DNA of 14,299 bases, from assembly GCA_013140465.1 (NCBI GenBank), contig JABFST010000231.1, positions 1-14,299 of the forward strand. Reading direction: 5' to 3'. How positions within the stretch are numbered: the stretch's first letter is position 1; every line of letters starts with the position of its first letter. The DNA is from Methylococcaceae bacterium (GTDB lineage: Bacteria; Pseudomonadota; Gammaproteobacteria; Methylococcales; Methylomonadaceae). Shown piece after piece: positions 7,140-14,299 of this stretch. Position numbers and translations under genes: made by a program. The notes under the pieces are model-generated. The model worked only from the letters and a program-made list of their open reading frames with translations, was not told the DNA's origin and ran no database searches.

Positions 7140-8420
7140 TTAGCGTCTGACTTCATCCCGGATTAACGGGTGCACATCGTACCAATCTTCGCCATTGCGG
7201 TAATTCAACACCAGTTTGCAGTCAAAAAACCGCGCCAAGGTGGGGAGTTCTTCTATAGCAGTGAGTTCGGCGGTTTTGGATGTGTGTATTTTTTTCAGCC
7301 AAACTTTGTCGTCTTCAGCAATGGGCAACATTTCGCGTCGGGCGTGGTTTAAGGTGCGCTGGATTACCGCATCTGGCACAGGAAAAATTCCGCCGGAACT
7401 CGCTTTGATTAAACTGGCACGGACTAGCCGAAAAAATTCGCGCAAATCGCCGCCCGAAGCAATAGCAAGGTCATCTAACTGCGCTTGGGCAAACAGGCTT
7501 GAACTTTCAACTGGACAACGTCTGGCGATCAGTGTGCGCATGATGGCTAAGCCAGCGGCATCAGGGGTTAGGTCATCTCTTTGTTGTACATGTACACACG
7601 GCAAGGTGCAGCCTAAATTACAGCCTAATAACCGCCCTAAACCTGGGGCTAAAGGCGTTAAATACGGCGGGATGGTGTAAACAATATGCAGCATCGGGAT
7701 TTGTAAACTGCTGGCATGACCAGAAAACAGGTTTTCTACGCTTTTATAAACTTCATTCGCGCCATCTGCGCCTACGCCGCGCAGTTGTTCCACCGAATCG
7801 ACCAACACGACGATTTTTTTGTTGTCATCGGCGGTTGCCTTGCGGACAAGGGCCACGACCTCTTGGGCAAAACCGTGGGCCTCTTTAACAATTTTTGCCA
7901 AATGGCCTTGCAAGCTTTGTTGCAGCTGTTTTTTAAAGCTAGGGTCTTCTTTAAGTGACGCGGTAATACCGCAAATGTCTATCTCGGGAACTTTAATGTC
8001 GCGTGTCAGCAGTTCAGTCAGGCGTTCGACATAACCACGTTTTTGCGGTGCTTGCTGATAGCGTAGTTCGACCGCCTCACTTAAGGCCGTCATGATGGAG
8101 ATCAGAAAATCACTGATTTCTACAGAGGTGCTTAGGTTCATGTAATCGCGCATATCGAGCAAAAACACGATGCAATCGTCGTCTTCCAGCTGTTTTCTTA
8201 AGCGCCGGAACTCGGTGCTTTTGCCGCAACCGCGTTGCCCAGTGAATAAATTGACGCTTTGGGATTGGCTAAAACTGATGCTTTCAGCCAATATGGCGAT
8301 AGGGTCATCTTCTGTGTCTTGAAGAAACGGATAATAAAACGGGTCATCAGGCTCTAAGGGTTCATCATCCAAGTTGTTGAAAAACGCTTTTAGCAATTCA
8401 CGTTGGCTGGGGGCTGACAT
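7140..8420 (-). CDS. P-loop ATPase with C-terminal winged helix (STAND/Orc-like)
   Basis: Numbering from the ATG at 8420 gives 426 residues; a TTG at 8462 would add 14. The TTG has no good Shine-Dalgarno sequence and an in-frame stop lies six codons upstream of it, so I prefer the ATG. Walker A is GQRGCGKST (61-69). Walker B is KIVVLVDSVEQL, with the Asp near 208. A sensor-1-like segment is HIVYTIPPYL, and GGDLREFFRLVRASL is sensor-2-like. The tail EELPTLARFF...YRNGEDWYDVHPLI is typical of a winged helix. The order fits STAND or Orc/Cdc6-type regulatory NTPases, which switch between ADP and ATP states when a partner senses a signal. From memory, similar proteins occur in Proteobacteria and Cyanobacteria beside TPR proteins. 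The TPR gene follows after 2 nt. Substrate and role are unknown. Confidence 0.85.
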   Translation of the reverse strand: MSAPSQRELLKAFFNNLDDEPLEPDDPFYYPFLQDTEDDPIAILAESISFSQSQSVNLFTGQRGCGKSTEFRRLRKQLEDDDCIVFLLDMRDYMNLSTSVEISDFLISIMTALSEAVELRYQQAPQKRGYVERLTELLTRDIKVPEIDICGITASLKEDPSFKKQLQQSLQGHLAKIVKEAHGFAQEVVALVRKATADDNKKIVVLVDSVEQLRGVGADGANEVYKSVENLFSGHASSLQIPMLHIVYTIPPYLTPLAPGLGRLLGCNLGCTLPCVHVQQRDDLTPDAAGLAIMRTLIARRCPVESSSLFAQAQLDDLAIASGGDLREFFRLVRASLIKASSGGIFPVPDAVIQRTLNHARREMLPIAEDDKVWLKKIHTSKTAELTAIEELPTLARFFDCKLVLNYRNGEDWYDVHPLIRDEVRR

Positions 8421-8499
8421 GGGCAAACTCTGGGTTTGGAAAGTGGTGGTTGATGCCGCCAATGCGCGGCTATTCCATTAAAGTACTGGCTATTTTATC

Positions 8500-9801
8500 T
8501 CAAACCTTCACCAAGCCCGCATAATAAAAGCCATCCATCCCGTCTACACCCGTCAGAATTTGCCGCCCGTGTGATCGTGCTTGTCCCCACTCGGCACTGA
8601 TCGGGCGTTCTGCGGCATCGGGGTGTGCGGCTAGAAATTCGGCGATTTGCTGTTCGTTTTCTTGTTTTAACACTGAGCAAGTGGCGTACAGCAACAAGCC
8701 ACCTGGCGCCAGCAACGGCCAGATTGCGCGGAGTATGCTGTGCTGCAAGGCTTGTAACACGGGGATGTCTTCGGCGCGGCGCAATAGTTTGATGTCGGGG
8801 TGGCGGCGGATAACGCCCAGTGCCGAACACGGCGCATCCAATAATATCCGCTCAAACAGCTGACCATCCCACCATGTTTGCGGCTGGGCGGCATCGCCGA
8901 CTATCGTTTGGGCGTTGAGTTGCAAGCGTGCTAGGCCATCACTGACGCGCTGTAGGCGGGCGTGGTCGATGTCCACCGCCAGCAGTTCTTTCAGCAAAGG
9001 CTGGCGTTCTAAGATATGCGCGGTTTTGCCGCCCGGCGCGGCACACACGTCCAATACCCGTTGTCCGGGTTGTACGTCGAGTAAATAGGCGGCGAGTTGC
9101 GCGGCGGTGTCTTGTACCGACACTAAGCCGTCGGCAAAGCCGGGCAGTAATTCGACGGCGATTGGTTTGTGCAAGGCCAGTGCGCTAGGGCAATGTTCGA
9201 CGGCGACGGCGGGATAGCCTTGTTTAGCCAGCAGTTCGATGTAATGCTCGCGGCTGCCACGCGCCAGATTAACGCGCAACACCAGCGGGGCTTGTTGGTT
9301 ATTGGCCTCACAAAGTTGCGCGGCGTGTTCGGGCCAATCCTGCTCCAAGGCGCTGATTAGCCATGCCGGATGGCTGAGTTGTGCTATTGGCTTGTGGTCG
9401 GCCTGTTGCTCCAAGTTGGTTTGTTCGCGGATATAATTGCGCAATACGGCATTGATTAAGCCTTTCGCCCACGGTTTTTTAGCCGTTGCCAGCACGGTTT
9501 CAGACACCGCGGCATGAGGTTTGACGCGCATAAAGCTAAGCTGGTACAAACCCACCAAGGCCAAGGCTTTAAGCTCGGTGTCTTTGATGGGTTTGGTCAG
9601 CAGTTGGCTGAGGATAAAGTCTAGCCGATGGTAGTGGCGGCATACGCCGTAGCATACGGCTTGGATAAAGGCTTGGTCTTTGCTGGCTTCTACGCCTTGT
9701 AGGGCGGCTTCCAGCGCGGTGGTTAAGGACTGTCCGTCCTGTAGGATGCGTGCTAACACGCGGGCGGCGATTAATCGAATGTTCACTGGGCGTTCAACCA
9801 A
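8500..9801 (-). CDS. rsmB: 16S rRNA (cytosine(967)-C(5))-methyltransferase
   Basis: Methylates C967 of 16S rRNA using S-adenosylmethionine. Residues 7-150 form a NusB-like RNA-binding domain (QAVCYGVCRHYHRLDFIL; GLINAVLRNYIREQ). The Rossmann methyltransferase domain has DVCAAPGGKT (251-260, SAM binding), DAPCSALG (322-329) and YATCSVLKQEN. The two catalytic cysteines fall at 325 and 375, the numbers of the E. coli enzyme. Length 433 fits the family (429 in E. coli). The start is a TTG at 9801-9799, chosen because GGAG lies 6 nt upstream; a GTG five codons downstream lacks such a site. The start overlaps the end of fmt by 8 nt, so translation is probably coupled. Confidence 0.96.
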   Translation of the reverse strand: MVERPVNIRLIAARVLARILQDGQSLTTALEAALQGVEASKDQAFIQAVCYGVCRHYHRLDFILSQLLTKPIKDTELKALALVGLYQLSFMRVKPHAAVSETVLATAKKPWAKGLINAVLRNYIREQTNLEQQADHKPIAQLSHPAWLISALEQDWPEHAAQLCEANNQQAPLVLRVNLARGSREHYIELLAKQGYPAVAVEHCPSALALHKPIAVELLPGFADGLVSVQDTAAQLAAYLLDVQPGQRVLDVCAAPGGKTAHILERQPLLKELLAVDIDHARLQRVSDGLARLQLNAQTIVGDAAQPQTWWDGQLFERILLDAPCSALGVIRRHPDIKLLRRAEDIPVLQALQHSILRAIWPLLAPGGLLLYATCSVLKQENEQQIAEFLAAHPDAAERPISAEWGQARSHGRQILTGVDGMDGFYYAGLVKV

Positions 9802-10717
9802 GTTTTACTCCATCAAGAAGGTGGGCATTTAAAAACGCTTGCGCACTAATACGCTTACCACCCGGCAATTGTACTTCCAGCAGACGTAACACGCCGTCTC
9901 CGGTGGCTACATCCAAGTGTTTGTGCTGGCAACTTACTGTACCCGCCGTTAACAGCGTGTCAATAGCCAGTGCTTCGGCTTGCCATATCCGCAAGACTTT
10001 ATCTTGGTACAGGGTTTGGGCGACGGGCCAAGCGTTGAGTCCGCGCACTTTTAAGGCTAAAGTCTGGGCGCTTTGTGTCCAATCCAGCTCGGCTTCGGCT
10101 TTGCTGAGTTTTTCGGCGTAAGTGACCAAGCTTTCATCTTGGGGGACGGCCTGTACCGTGCCTAGGACAATTTGCTCCAGCACTTTGCTTAAGCCGATAG
10201 CCCCTAGTTGCGCCAATTTATCGTGCAAGTCGCTGGCGGTGTCGGTGGCTTGGATAGTGTAGTGTTCTTTATGGAGCATATCGCCCGCATCGAGTTTGCG
10301 GACTATCTGCATAATCGTGACCCCGGTAGTGGCATCACCCGCCATCAGGGCGCGTTGGATAGGTGCGGCGCCACGCCAACGTGGCAACAACGAGCCGTGG
10401 ACGTTAATGCAGCCTAAGCGCGGTGCATCCAGCACGGCTTGGCTTAAGATCATGCCATAAGCGACGACGACGATTAGGTCGGCGTTAAACGCCAGCAAGG
10501 TGTGTAAGTCAGCGTCAGTTTTTAGGCTTAAGGGCTGCAAAACGGGGATTTGGTGCTGCAAGGCCAAGGCTTTGACCGGGCCGATTTGTTGATGCCTGCC
10601 GCGTCCGGCGGGGCGGTCGGGTTGGGTGTAAACAGCGCAGACTTCATGGTCTGATGCCAGCAAGGCTTGCAAGCTGGGGACGGCAAATTCGGGCGTTCCT
10701 GCAAAAATAATCTTCAT
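9794..10717 (-). CDS. fmt: Methionyl-tRNA formyltransferase
   Basis: Transfers a formyl group from 10-formyl-tetrahydrofolate to initiator Met-tRNA so that it is accepted for bacterial translation initiation. The N-terminal catalytic domain begins MKIIFAGTPEFAVPSL and contains the signature SLLPRWRGAAPIQ (109-121). The catalytic residues are seen as Asn105 and His107 (CINVHG) and Asp143 (KLDAGDML). The C-terminal OB-fold tRNA-binding domain starts near residue 205. Length 307 is slightly short of E. coli (315) but complete. The ATG lies 2 nt after the def stop (TAATCATG), and the end overlaps rsmB, so the three genes form one operon. Confidence 0.97.
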   Translation of the reverse strand: MKIIFAGTPEFAVPSLQALLASDHEVCAVYTQPDRPAGRGRHQQIGPVKALALQHQIPVLQPLSLKTDADLHTLLAFNADLIVVVAYGMILSQAVLDAPRLGCINVHGSLLPRWRGAAPIQRALMAGDATTGVTIMQIVRKLDAGDMLHKEHYTIQATDTASDLHDKLAQLGAIGLSKVLEQIVLGTVQAVPQDESLVTYAEKLSKAEAELDWTQSAQTLALKVRGLNAWPVAQTLYQDKVLRIWQAEALAIDTLLTAGTVSCQHKHLDVATGDGVLRLLEVQLPGGKRISAQAFLNAHLLDGVKLG

Positions 10718-10719
10718 GA

Positions 10720-11226
10720 TTAACTTTTTTCCATTTTATGGATTTTTTCCATTTTCTTTTTTATACGTTGTCTTTTTAATGAGGAAATATGGTCTACAAA
10801 CAGCTTGCCGTTAAGGTGGTCCATTTCATGTTGCACGCATACCGCCAGCAATTCGGTGGCTTCAAATTCAAACGGCTGGCCTTGTTTGTCCAAGGCTTTG
10901 ACGCGAATATGTTCGGCACGGTTGACCTTTTCAAAAAACCCCGGCACCGACAAACAGCCTTCTTCAGATTCTTTAACGCCATCTTTTTCAATAATTTGCG
11001 GGTTTATTAAAAACAGTGGCGCATCTTTTTCTTCGCTGACATCAATCACAATCAGACATTGGTGGACATCCACCTGGGTCGCCGCCAAACCTACGCCTTT
11101 AGAGGCATACATGGTTTCCAGCATGTCATCCGCCAATTTTCTGATTTTGTCATCGACGGTTTTTATGGGTAAGGCTTTTTTGCGCAAGCGGTCGTCTGGA
11201 AACTCAAGAATAGTTAAAATAGCCAA
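10720..11226 (-). CDS. def: Peptide deformylase
   Basis: Metalloenzyme that removes the formyl group from the N-terminal methionine of nascent proteins. All three family motifs are present: GVGLAATQ (44-51), EGCLSVP (89-95) and QHEMDH (132-137). The metal ligands are Cys91, His133 and His137, one off the E. coli numbers. The C-terminus is Lys-rich ([19 protein letters not shown]). Two consecutive TTG codons occur at 11229 and 11226. I chose the second because GGAG then sits 6 nt upstream and the protein begins [11 protein letters not shown], the usual start of these enzymes; the first TTG is only 3 nt from GGAG. First gene of the def-fmt-rsmB operon. Confidence 0.97.
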   Translation of the reverse strand: MAILTILEFPDDRLRKKALPIKTVDDKIRKLADDMLETMYASKGVGLAATQVDVHQCLIVIDVSEEKDAPLFLINPQIIEKDGVKESEEGCLSVPGFFEKVNRAEHIRVKALDKQGQPFEFEATELLAVCVQHEMDHLNGKLFVDHISSLKRQRIKKKMEKIHKMEKS

Positions 11227-11322
11227 CAAACTCTCCGTTAAAAATAATTGAATGCTGGAATTCTATATGAATTCCTATAAACTTTGAATGCTAACGACTA
11301 AAAAAGACCCTCAGGATTCAAC
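11227..11322. promoter_or_regulatory. Divergent def / lysM regulatory region with palindrome
   Basis: The 96-bp space separates two divergent operons. GGAATTC-TATAT-GAATTCC at 11257-11275 is a perfect inverted repeat with 7-bp arms. It is flanked by two direct copies of TTGAATGCT at 11248-11256 and 11284-11292. TATAAA at 11276 (plus) and TATAGA within the palindrome (minus) are possible -10 boxes, but no good -35 match fixes either promoter. AGGA at 11313-11316 is the ribosome site for the LysM gene; GGAG serves def. Confidence 0.45.
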
Positions 11323-12447
11323 ATGGCTTTTAGAATACTCTCGAGTTTGGTGCTTACGCTGTTTATCAGCCTGACCGCTTATGCGGAAGACATACAACTT
11401 AATCCCGCGCACCCTAACCAATATACTGTGGTTAAAGGTGACACCTTATGGGATATATCAGGAAAGTTTTTAAACCATCCGTGGCAATGGCCTTTGTTAT
11501 GGCAACAAAACCAGCAAATCCAAAACCCACACTTAATTTATCCGGGCGACACCCTTTATTTTGCCGTGGTCAATGGCCAGCCGCAGTTGAGTTTGTCCAG
11601 CAACAACACCCCAGAAACGAGCGCCGCACCCGCATCGGACAGCACCTGTATTTTAAGTGCCGATGACATTAAAAACGGGCGCACGGAATTTGCCATCTCT
11701 AAAGACGGCAAAGTGTTGCCCTGTATCCGCCAAACCTTAATCAAACAAGCGGTGGAATTCATCCCTAACACCGCGATAGCACGGTATTTGGGTTCGCCCA
11801 AAGTGGTGGCCGAACATGAGCTGGAACAAGCGTCTTATGTGATCGACATTGCGGGCGAACATCTGATTGCAGGGGCGGGCGACCGCGTTTATGTGCGCAA
11901 AGTCACGAGTGCCAGCCCCCAGCTTTATACCATTTACCGTCCTGGCAGCACTTACCACAACCCAGAAACCAACGAAGTGTTAGGTTATGAGGCTGAGTTT
12001 ATTGCAGAAACCCAATTACAACAAACAGGCGATCCTGCCACCCTGATCGTGACTAAATCGGCGCGTGAAATCCTCAAGGGCGACCGCATTATGCCCAAAA
12101 CCGATGAAGAATTTGTTTTAAGCTATTTTCCAAGACCTCCCGAAAAACCCATACAAGGCAGCATCATTAGTGTATTGGGCGGCGTATCCCAAATCGGCAT
12201 TTATGATGTCGTGGTAATAGACAAAGGCAAGCGCGAAGGCATGAAGGTAGGCCATGAACTGGCAATCTACCAAAAAGGCGAAACAGTTGCCGATCCGTTT
12301 AGCCCGCAGAAAAACGAATTTATTAAATTGCCCGATGAAACAGCGGGCAAGCTTATGGTATTCCGCCCCTTTGAGCGCGTCAGCTATGCGCTGGTTATGA
12401 ACACCACGAGGGTGATACACATCTTAGACACCGTAAAAACCCCCTGA
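11323..12447 (+). CDS. Secreted LysM peptidoglycan-binding protein
   Basis: Residues 1-21 are a signal peptide (hydrophobic LSSLVLTLFISLTAYA, cleavage expected after AYA). A LysM domain at about 33-80 (YTVVKGDTLWDISGKFL...NPHLIYPGDTLYF) should bind peptidoglycan in the periplasm. The remaining ~290 residues are mainly beta-type with no catalytic motif that I recognise. They include repeated short stretches such as GDRVYVRKV, KGDRIMPK and KREGMKVGHELAIYQKG, which resemble the conserved C-terminal region of LysM proteins encoded just upstream of dprA in many Gammaproteobacteria. The ATG has AGGA 6 nt upstream. The stop overlaps the region where dprA translation must begin, so both are likely on one mRNA. 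A cell-envelope structural role is likely; the precise role is not known. Confidence 0.9.
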   Translation: MAFRILSSLVLTLFISLTAYAEDIQLNPAHPNQYTVVKGDTLWDISGKFLNHPWQWPLLWQQNQQIQNPHLIYPGDTLYFAVVNGQPQLSLSSNNTPETSAAPASDSTCILSADDIKNGRTEFAISKDGKVLPCIRQTLIKQAVEFIPNTAIARYLGSPKVVAEHELEQASYVIDIAGEHLIAGAGDRVYVRKVTSASPQLYTIYRPGSTYHNPETNEVLGYEAEFIAETQLQQTGDPATLIVTKSAREILKGDRIMPKTDEEFVLSYFPRPPEKPIQGSIISVLGGVSQIGIYDVVVIDKGKREGMKVGHELAIYQKGETVADPFSPQKNEFIKLPDETAGKLMVFRPFERVSYALVMNTTRVIHILDTVKTP

Positions 12448-12473
12448 ACACCACCACGCCCACTGACGATGAT

Positions 12474-13547
12474 TTGACCGCCTGGCTATCGCTGTTACGG
12501 ACGCCTGGCATTGGTTGCCGCACGTTTATGCACTTGCTGCAAACGCACACGCCCGCCCAACTTTATGCCGAATCCAGTGCCGCACTGACGGCCTTGGGCT
12601 TAAAAAGCGAACTTGTTCAAGCCCTAAAACACCCCGACCAAAGTGCCTTGGATTATGATTTGGCGTGGCTGTCGCTAGCCAATAACGCCGTCATTACCTT
12701 TCATGATGCCCGCTACCCTGCACAACTTAAAGAAATAGCCGACCCGCCGCCGTTGCTGTTTGTCAGGGGCAAGCCCGAACTGTTAGCGTTGCCACAAATT
12801 GCCATCGTGGGTAGCCGCAACCCGTCACAACTCGGCATACAAACGGCTTTTGAATTTGCCCAAGCACTCAGCCGACAAGGCTTTGTCATCACCAGCGGTT
12901 TGGCCTTGGGCATAGATGCCGCCAGCCATCGCGGCGCATTGCACGCACAAGGCCACACTATTGCCGTGGCGGGCACGGGCTTAGATCGGGTGTATCCGGC
13001 ACGCCATAAAGACTTGGCGACAGAGATAGTCAACACGGGGCTGATGGTTTCCGAATTTCCGCCCGGCACACTCGCCAAAGCCAACCATTTTCCGCGCCGC
13101 AACCGCATTATTAGCGGATTGTGCCAAGGCTTGTTAGTGGTTGAGGCCGCGATAGAAAGCGGGTCGTTAATCACCGCACGCATGGCTTTAGAGCAAAACC
13201 GCGAAGTGTTTGCGATCCCGGGTTCTATCCAAAATCCTTTGGCGCGTGGCTGTAACGCACTCATCCGCCAAGGCGCAAAGCTGGTTGAGACGACGCAAGA
13301 TATTCTTGAAGAATTAAATCAATATTATCAACAAGATGAGAGTTTTACCCCGATTACCGGACAATCAACACTTGACCTAGAGCAACAAACATTATTGAAT
13401 CGTGTCATGTTTAGCCCCACATCTATCGATAGCTTAGTCGAAAACTTGGGCGAATCGGTGGAAGTGGTTTCCTCAATGCTGCTTATTTTAGAACTGCAAG
13501 GTTATATCGAAGCAACCGCTGGCGGTTGTTATGTGAGAGTAAAATAA
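12474..13547 (+). CDS. dprA: DNA-processing protein DprA (Smf)
   Basis: Binds incoming single-stranded DNA during natural transformation and loads RecA. The N-terminal helix-hairpin-helix/SAM-like region contains RTPGIGCRTFMHLLQ (9-23). The Rossmann fold follows with IVGSRNPSQLG (111-121), SGLALGIDAASHRGAL (141-156), GTGLDRVYP and FPRRNRIISGL (206-216). After GSLITARMALEQNREVFAIP, a C-terminal winged helix runs from about residue 307 (LLNRVMFSPTSIDSLVENLG). Length 357 is normal. The start is uncertain: TTG at 12474 has no clear Shine-Dalgarno. A CTG at 12444 overlaps the LysM stop as CTGA and would add ten residues (LNTTTPTDDD). No ATG or GTG start lies in the open frame upstream. Confidence 0.95.
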   Translation: MTAWLSLLRTPGIGCRTFMHLLQTHTPAQLYAESSAALTALGLKSELVQALKHPDQSALDYDLAWLSLANNAVITFHDARYPAQLKEIADPPPLLFVRGKPELLALPQIAIVGSRNPSQLGIQTAFEFAQALSRQGFVITSGLALGIDAASHRGALHAQGHTIAVAGTGLDRVYPARHKDLATEIVNTGLMVSEFPPGTLAKANHFPRRNRIISGLCQGLLVVEAAIESGSLITARMALEQNREVFAIPGSIQNPLARGCNALIRQGAKLVETTQDILEELNQYYQQDESFTPITGQSTLDLEQQTLLNRVMFSPTSIDSLVENLGESVEVVSSMLLILELQGYIEATAGGCYVRVK

Positions 13548-13568
13548 TTTAAAACCGCGAATAGACTT

Positions 13569-14036
13569 ATGAAAGAAAATATTTTTGATGTGCTGATGTA
13601 CTTATTTGAAAACTATATGGAAGATGAAATGGATTTGCTTCCCGATAGTGATGTCATCAGGACAGAATTGCTGGCGGCAGGTTTTGAATCCTACGAAGTC
13701 AACAAGGCGTTTGACTGGCTGGATTCCTTAAGCTTGCAACGCGCCATCAGGCCCACGGTCGCGCCGGCTTTCCGTATTTTCTGCCCGCAGGAAATCGCCA
13801 AACTGGATATGGAATGCCGCAACCTGATTATGTTCCTGGAGAACAGCGGCATTTTAAACACCAGCAACCGGGAAATTGTGATAGACCGGGCGATGGCCTT
13901 GGAACATGAGGAAATTTCGGTCGAAAAACTCAAATGGATAGTGCTGATGATCTTGCTAAGCCAACCAGACGAGGAAATTGCCTTTTCCCGCATGGAAGAT
14001 ATAGTTTACAACCTAGTCCCTGCCTATTTACATTAG
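13569..14036 (+). CDS. smg: Smg family protein (DUF494)
   Basis: Small conserved protein of unknown function, encoded next to dprA in many Gammaproteobacteria. The 155 residues span the whole family length (157 in E. coli). The start MKENIFDVLMYLFENYMEDE and the end SRMEDIVYNLVPAYLH are typical. It is acidic, soluble and mostly helical, with no signal peptide. It starts 21 nt after the dprA stop and probably belongs to the same operon. No strong Shine-Dalgarno is seen. topA often follows in relatives, but here the window ends in repeat DNA. Confidence 0.95.
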   Translation: MKENIFDVLMYLFENYMEDEMDLLPDSDVIRTELLAAGFESYEVNKAFDWLDSLSLQRAIRPTVAPAFRIFCPQEIAKLDMECRNLIMFLENSGILNTSNREIVIDRAMALEHEEISVEKLKWIVLMILLSQPDEEIAFSRMEDIVYNLVPAYLH

Positions 14037-14037
14037 C

Positions 14038-14081
14038 GGCCCGCCACGCCCATACCTTAGCCGCCGTAGTGGGCGGGGGCC
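14038..14081. terminator. GC-rich imperfect hairpin after smg, possible terminator
   Basis: GGCCCGCC just after the smg stop can pair, with bulges, with GGGCGGGGGCC at 14071-14081. There is no T-run, so intrinsic termination is doubtful; it may only protect the mRNA end or belong to the adjacent repeats. Confidence 0.25.
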
Positions 14082-14108
14082 ACGCGCCCCAGCCAATAAG
14101 CCACCATT

Positions 14109-14261
14109 AACTGGGGACAGTTACCTTTCGACGGCTACTCACTTAAAGCGGGACTGAGGAGCCGTTGGCTGAGCGAAGTCGAAGCCGGCGGCGGAGTCGA
14201 AGCCGGCGGCGGGATTCGCTTCGACTCCGCTCAGCGAACGACACCCAAACTGTCCCAGCTT
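14109..14261. repeat. Compound inverted-repeat element near the right edge
   Basis: Outer arms AACTGGGGACAGTT (14109-14122) and AACTGTCCCAGCTT (14248-14261) are imperfect inverted repeats. Inside, 14165-14186 and 14218-14239 form a 22-bp inverted repeat with two mismatches around the core TTCGACTCCGCTCAGC. Between them are two tandem 18-bp copies (14178-14195, 14196-14213) starting GTCGAAGCCGGC. The right inner arm is identical to 3329-3350. AACTGTCCCCAGTT-like ends are ones I recall near REP-associated transposases (unverified); no transposase is present here. Confidence 0.6.
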
Positions 14262-14299
14262 AAACGGGAAGCCCCTTTCGACACTTCAATCTGTTTAAT

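Noticed and set aside
10805..11251. 148-codon plus-strand open frame opposite def
   Set aside because: Antisense to a peptide deformylase with all three catalytic motifs; the plus translation has no recognisable features.
12713..13264. 183-codon minus-strand open frame within dprA
   Set aside because: Shadow of the conserved Rossmann domain of DprA; no recognisable protein features.

Overview
The window looks like a chromosomal segment of a gammaproteobacterium. The clearest evidence is the right half, which carries a gene order conserved in that class: rsmB-fmt-def on the minus strand, divergent from lysM-dprA-smg on the plus strand. Intermediate GC and many short palindromic intergenic elements would suit a methanotroph of the Methylococcales type. 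That placement is an inference from general impression, not from a marker gene.

Layout, left to right. (1) 1-3054, minus strand: a two-gene multidrug efflux operon, mdtA (periplasmic adaptor) then mdtB (inner-membrane RND pump, cut by the left window edge). The last ~87 codons of mdtA come from a palindrome-rich element rather than adaptor sequence. (2) 3055-4121: about 1.07 kb with no convincing gene, packed with repeats. It holds four 23-bp tandem units, three inverted 20-bp units, a 106-nt long-stem hairpin and a 33-bp near-perfect palindrome inside short inverted repeats. (3) 4122-5249, plus strand: a sigma-54 enhancer-binding regulator without a sensor domain, closest in feel to SfnR. 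A possible operator palindrome lies just upstream and a strong hairpin lies downstream. (4) 5326-8420 (or 8462), minus strand: a coupled two-gene cassette of a STAND/Orc-like P-loop ATPase and a protein with a non-canonical N-terminal domain plus six 48-residue TPR-type repeats. This is the accessory part of the window and the best candidate for a poorly described system. (5) 8500-11226, minus strand: rsmB, fmt and def, the fMet-processing and 16S rRNA methylation operon. (6) 11227-11322: divergent regulatory region with a GGAATTC-N5-GAATTCC palindrome. (7) 11323-14036, plus strand: secreted LysM protein, dprA and smg. (8) 14037-14299: a second compound inverted-repeat element that shares its core with the repeats at 3.3 kb.

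How the genes work together. Fmt formylates initiator Met-tRNA, and Def removes the formyl group from finished proteins. RsmB methylates C967 of 16S rRNA. DprA loads RecA on incoming single-stranded DNA. MdtA links the MdtB pump to an outer-membrane channel that is not visible here. The ATPase/TPR pair sits 79 bp behind rsmB on the same strand with no obvious terminator between, so some read-through from the housekeeping operon is possible. Several genes seem to start at TTG (rsmB, def, dprA and perhaps the ATPase); the TTG starts of rsmB and def are supported by well-placed GGAG Shine-Dalgarno sequences.
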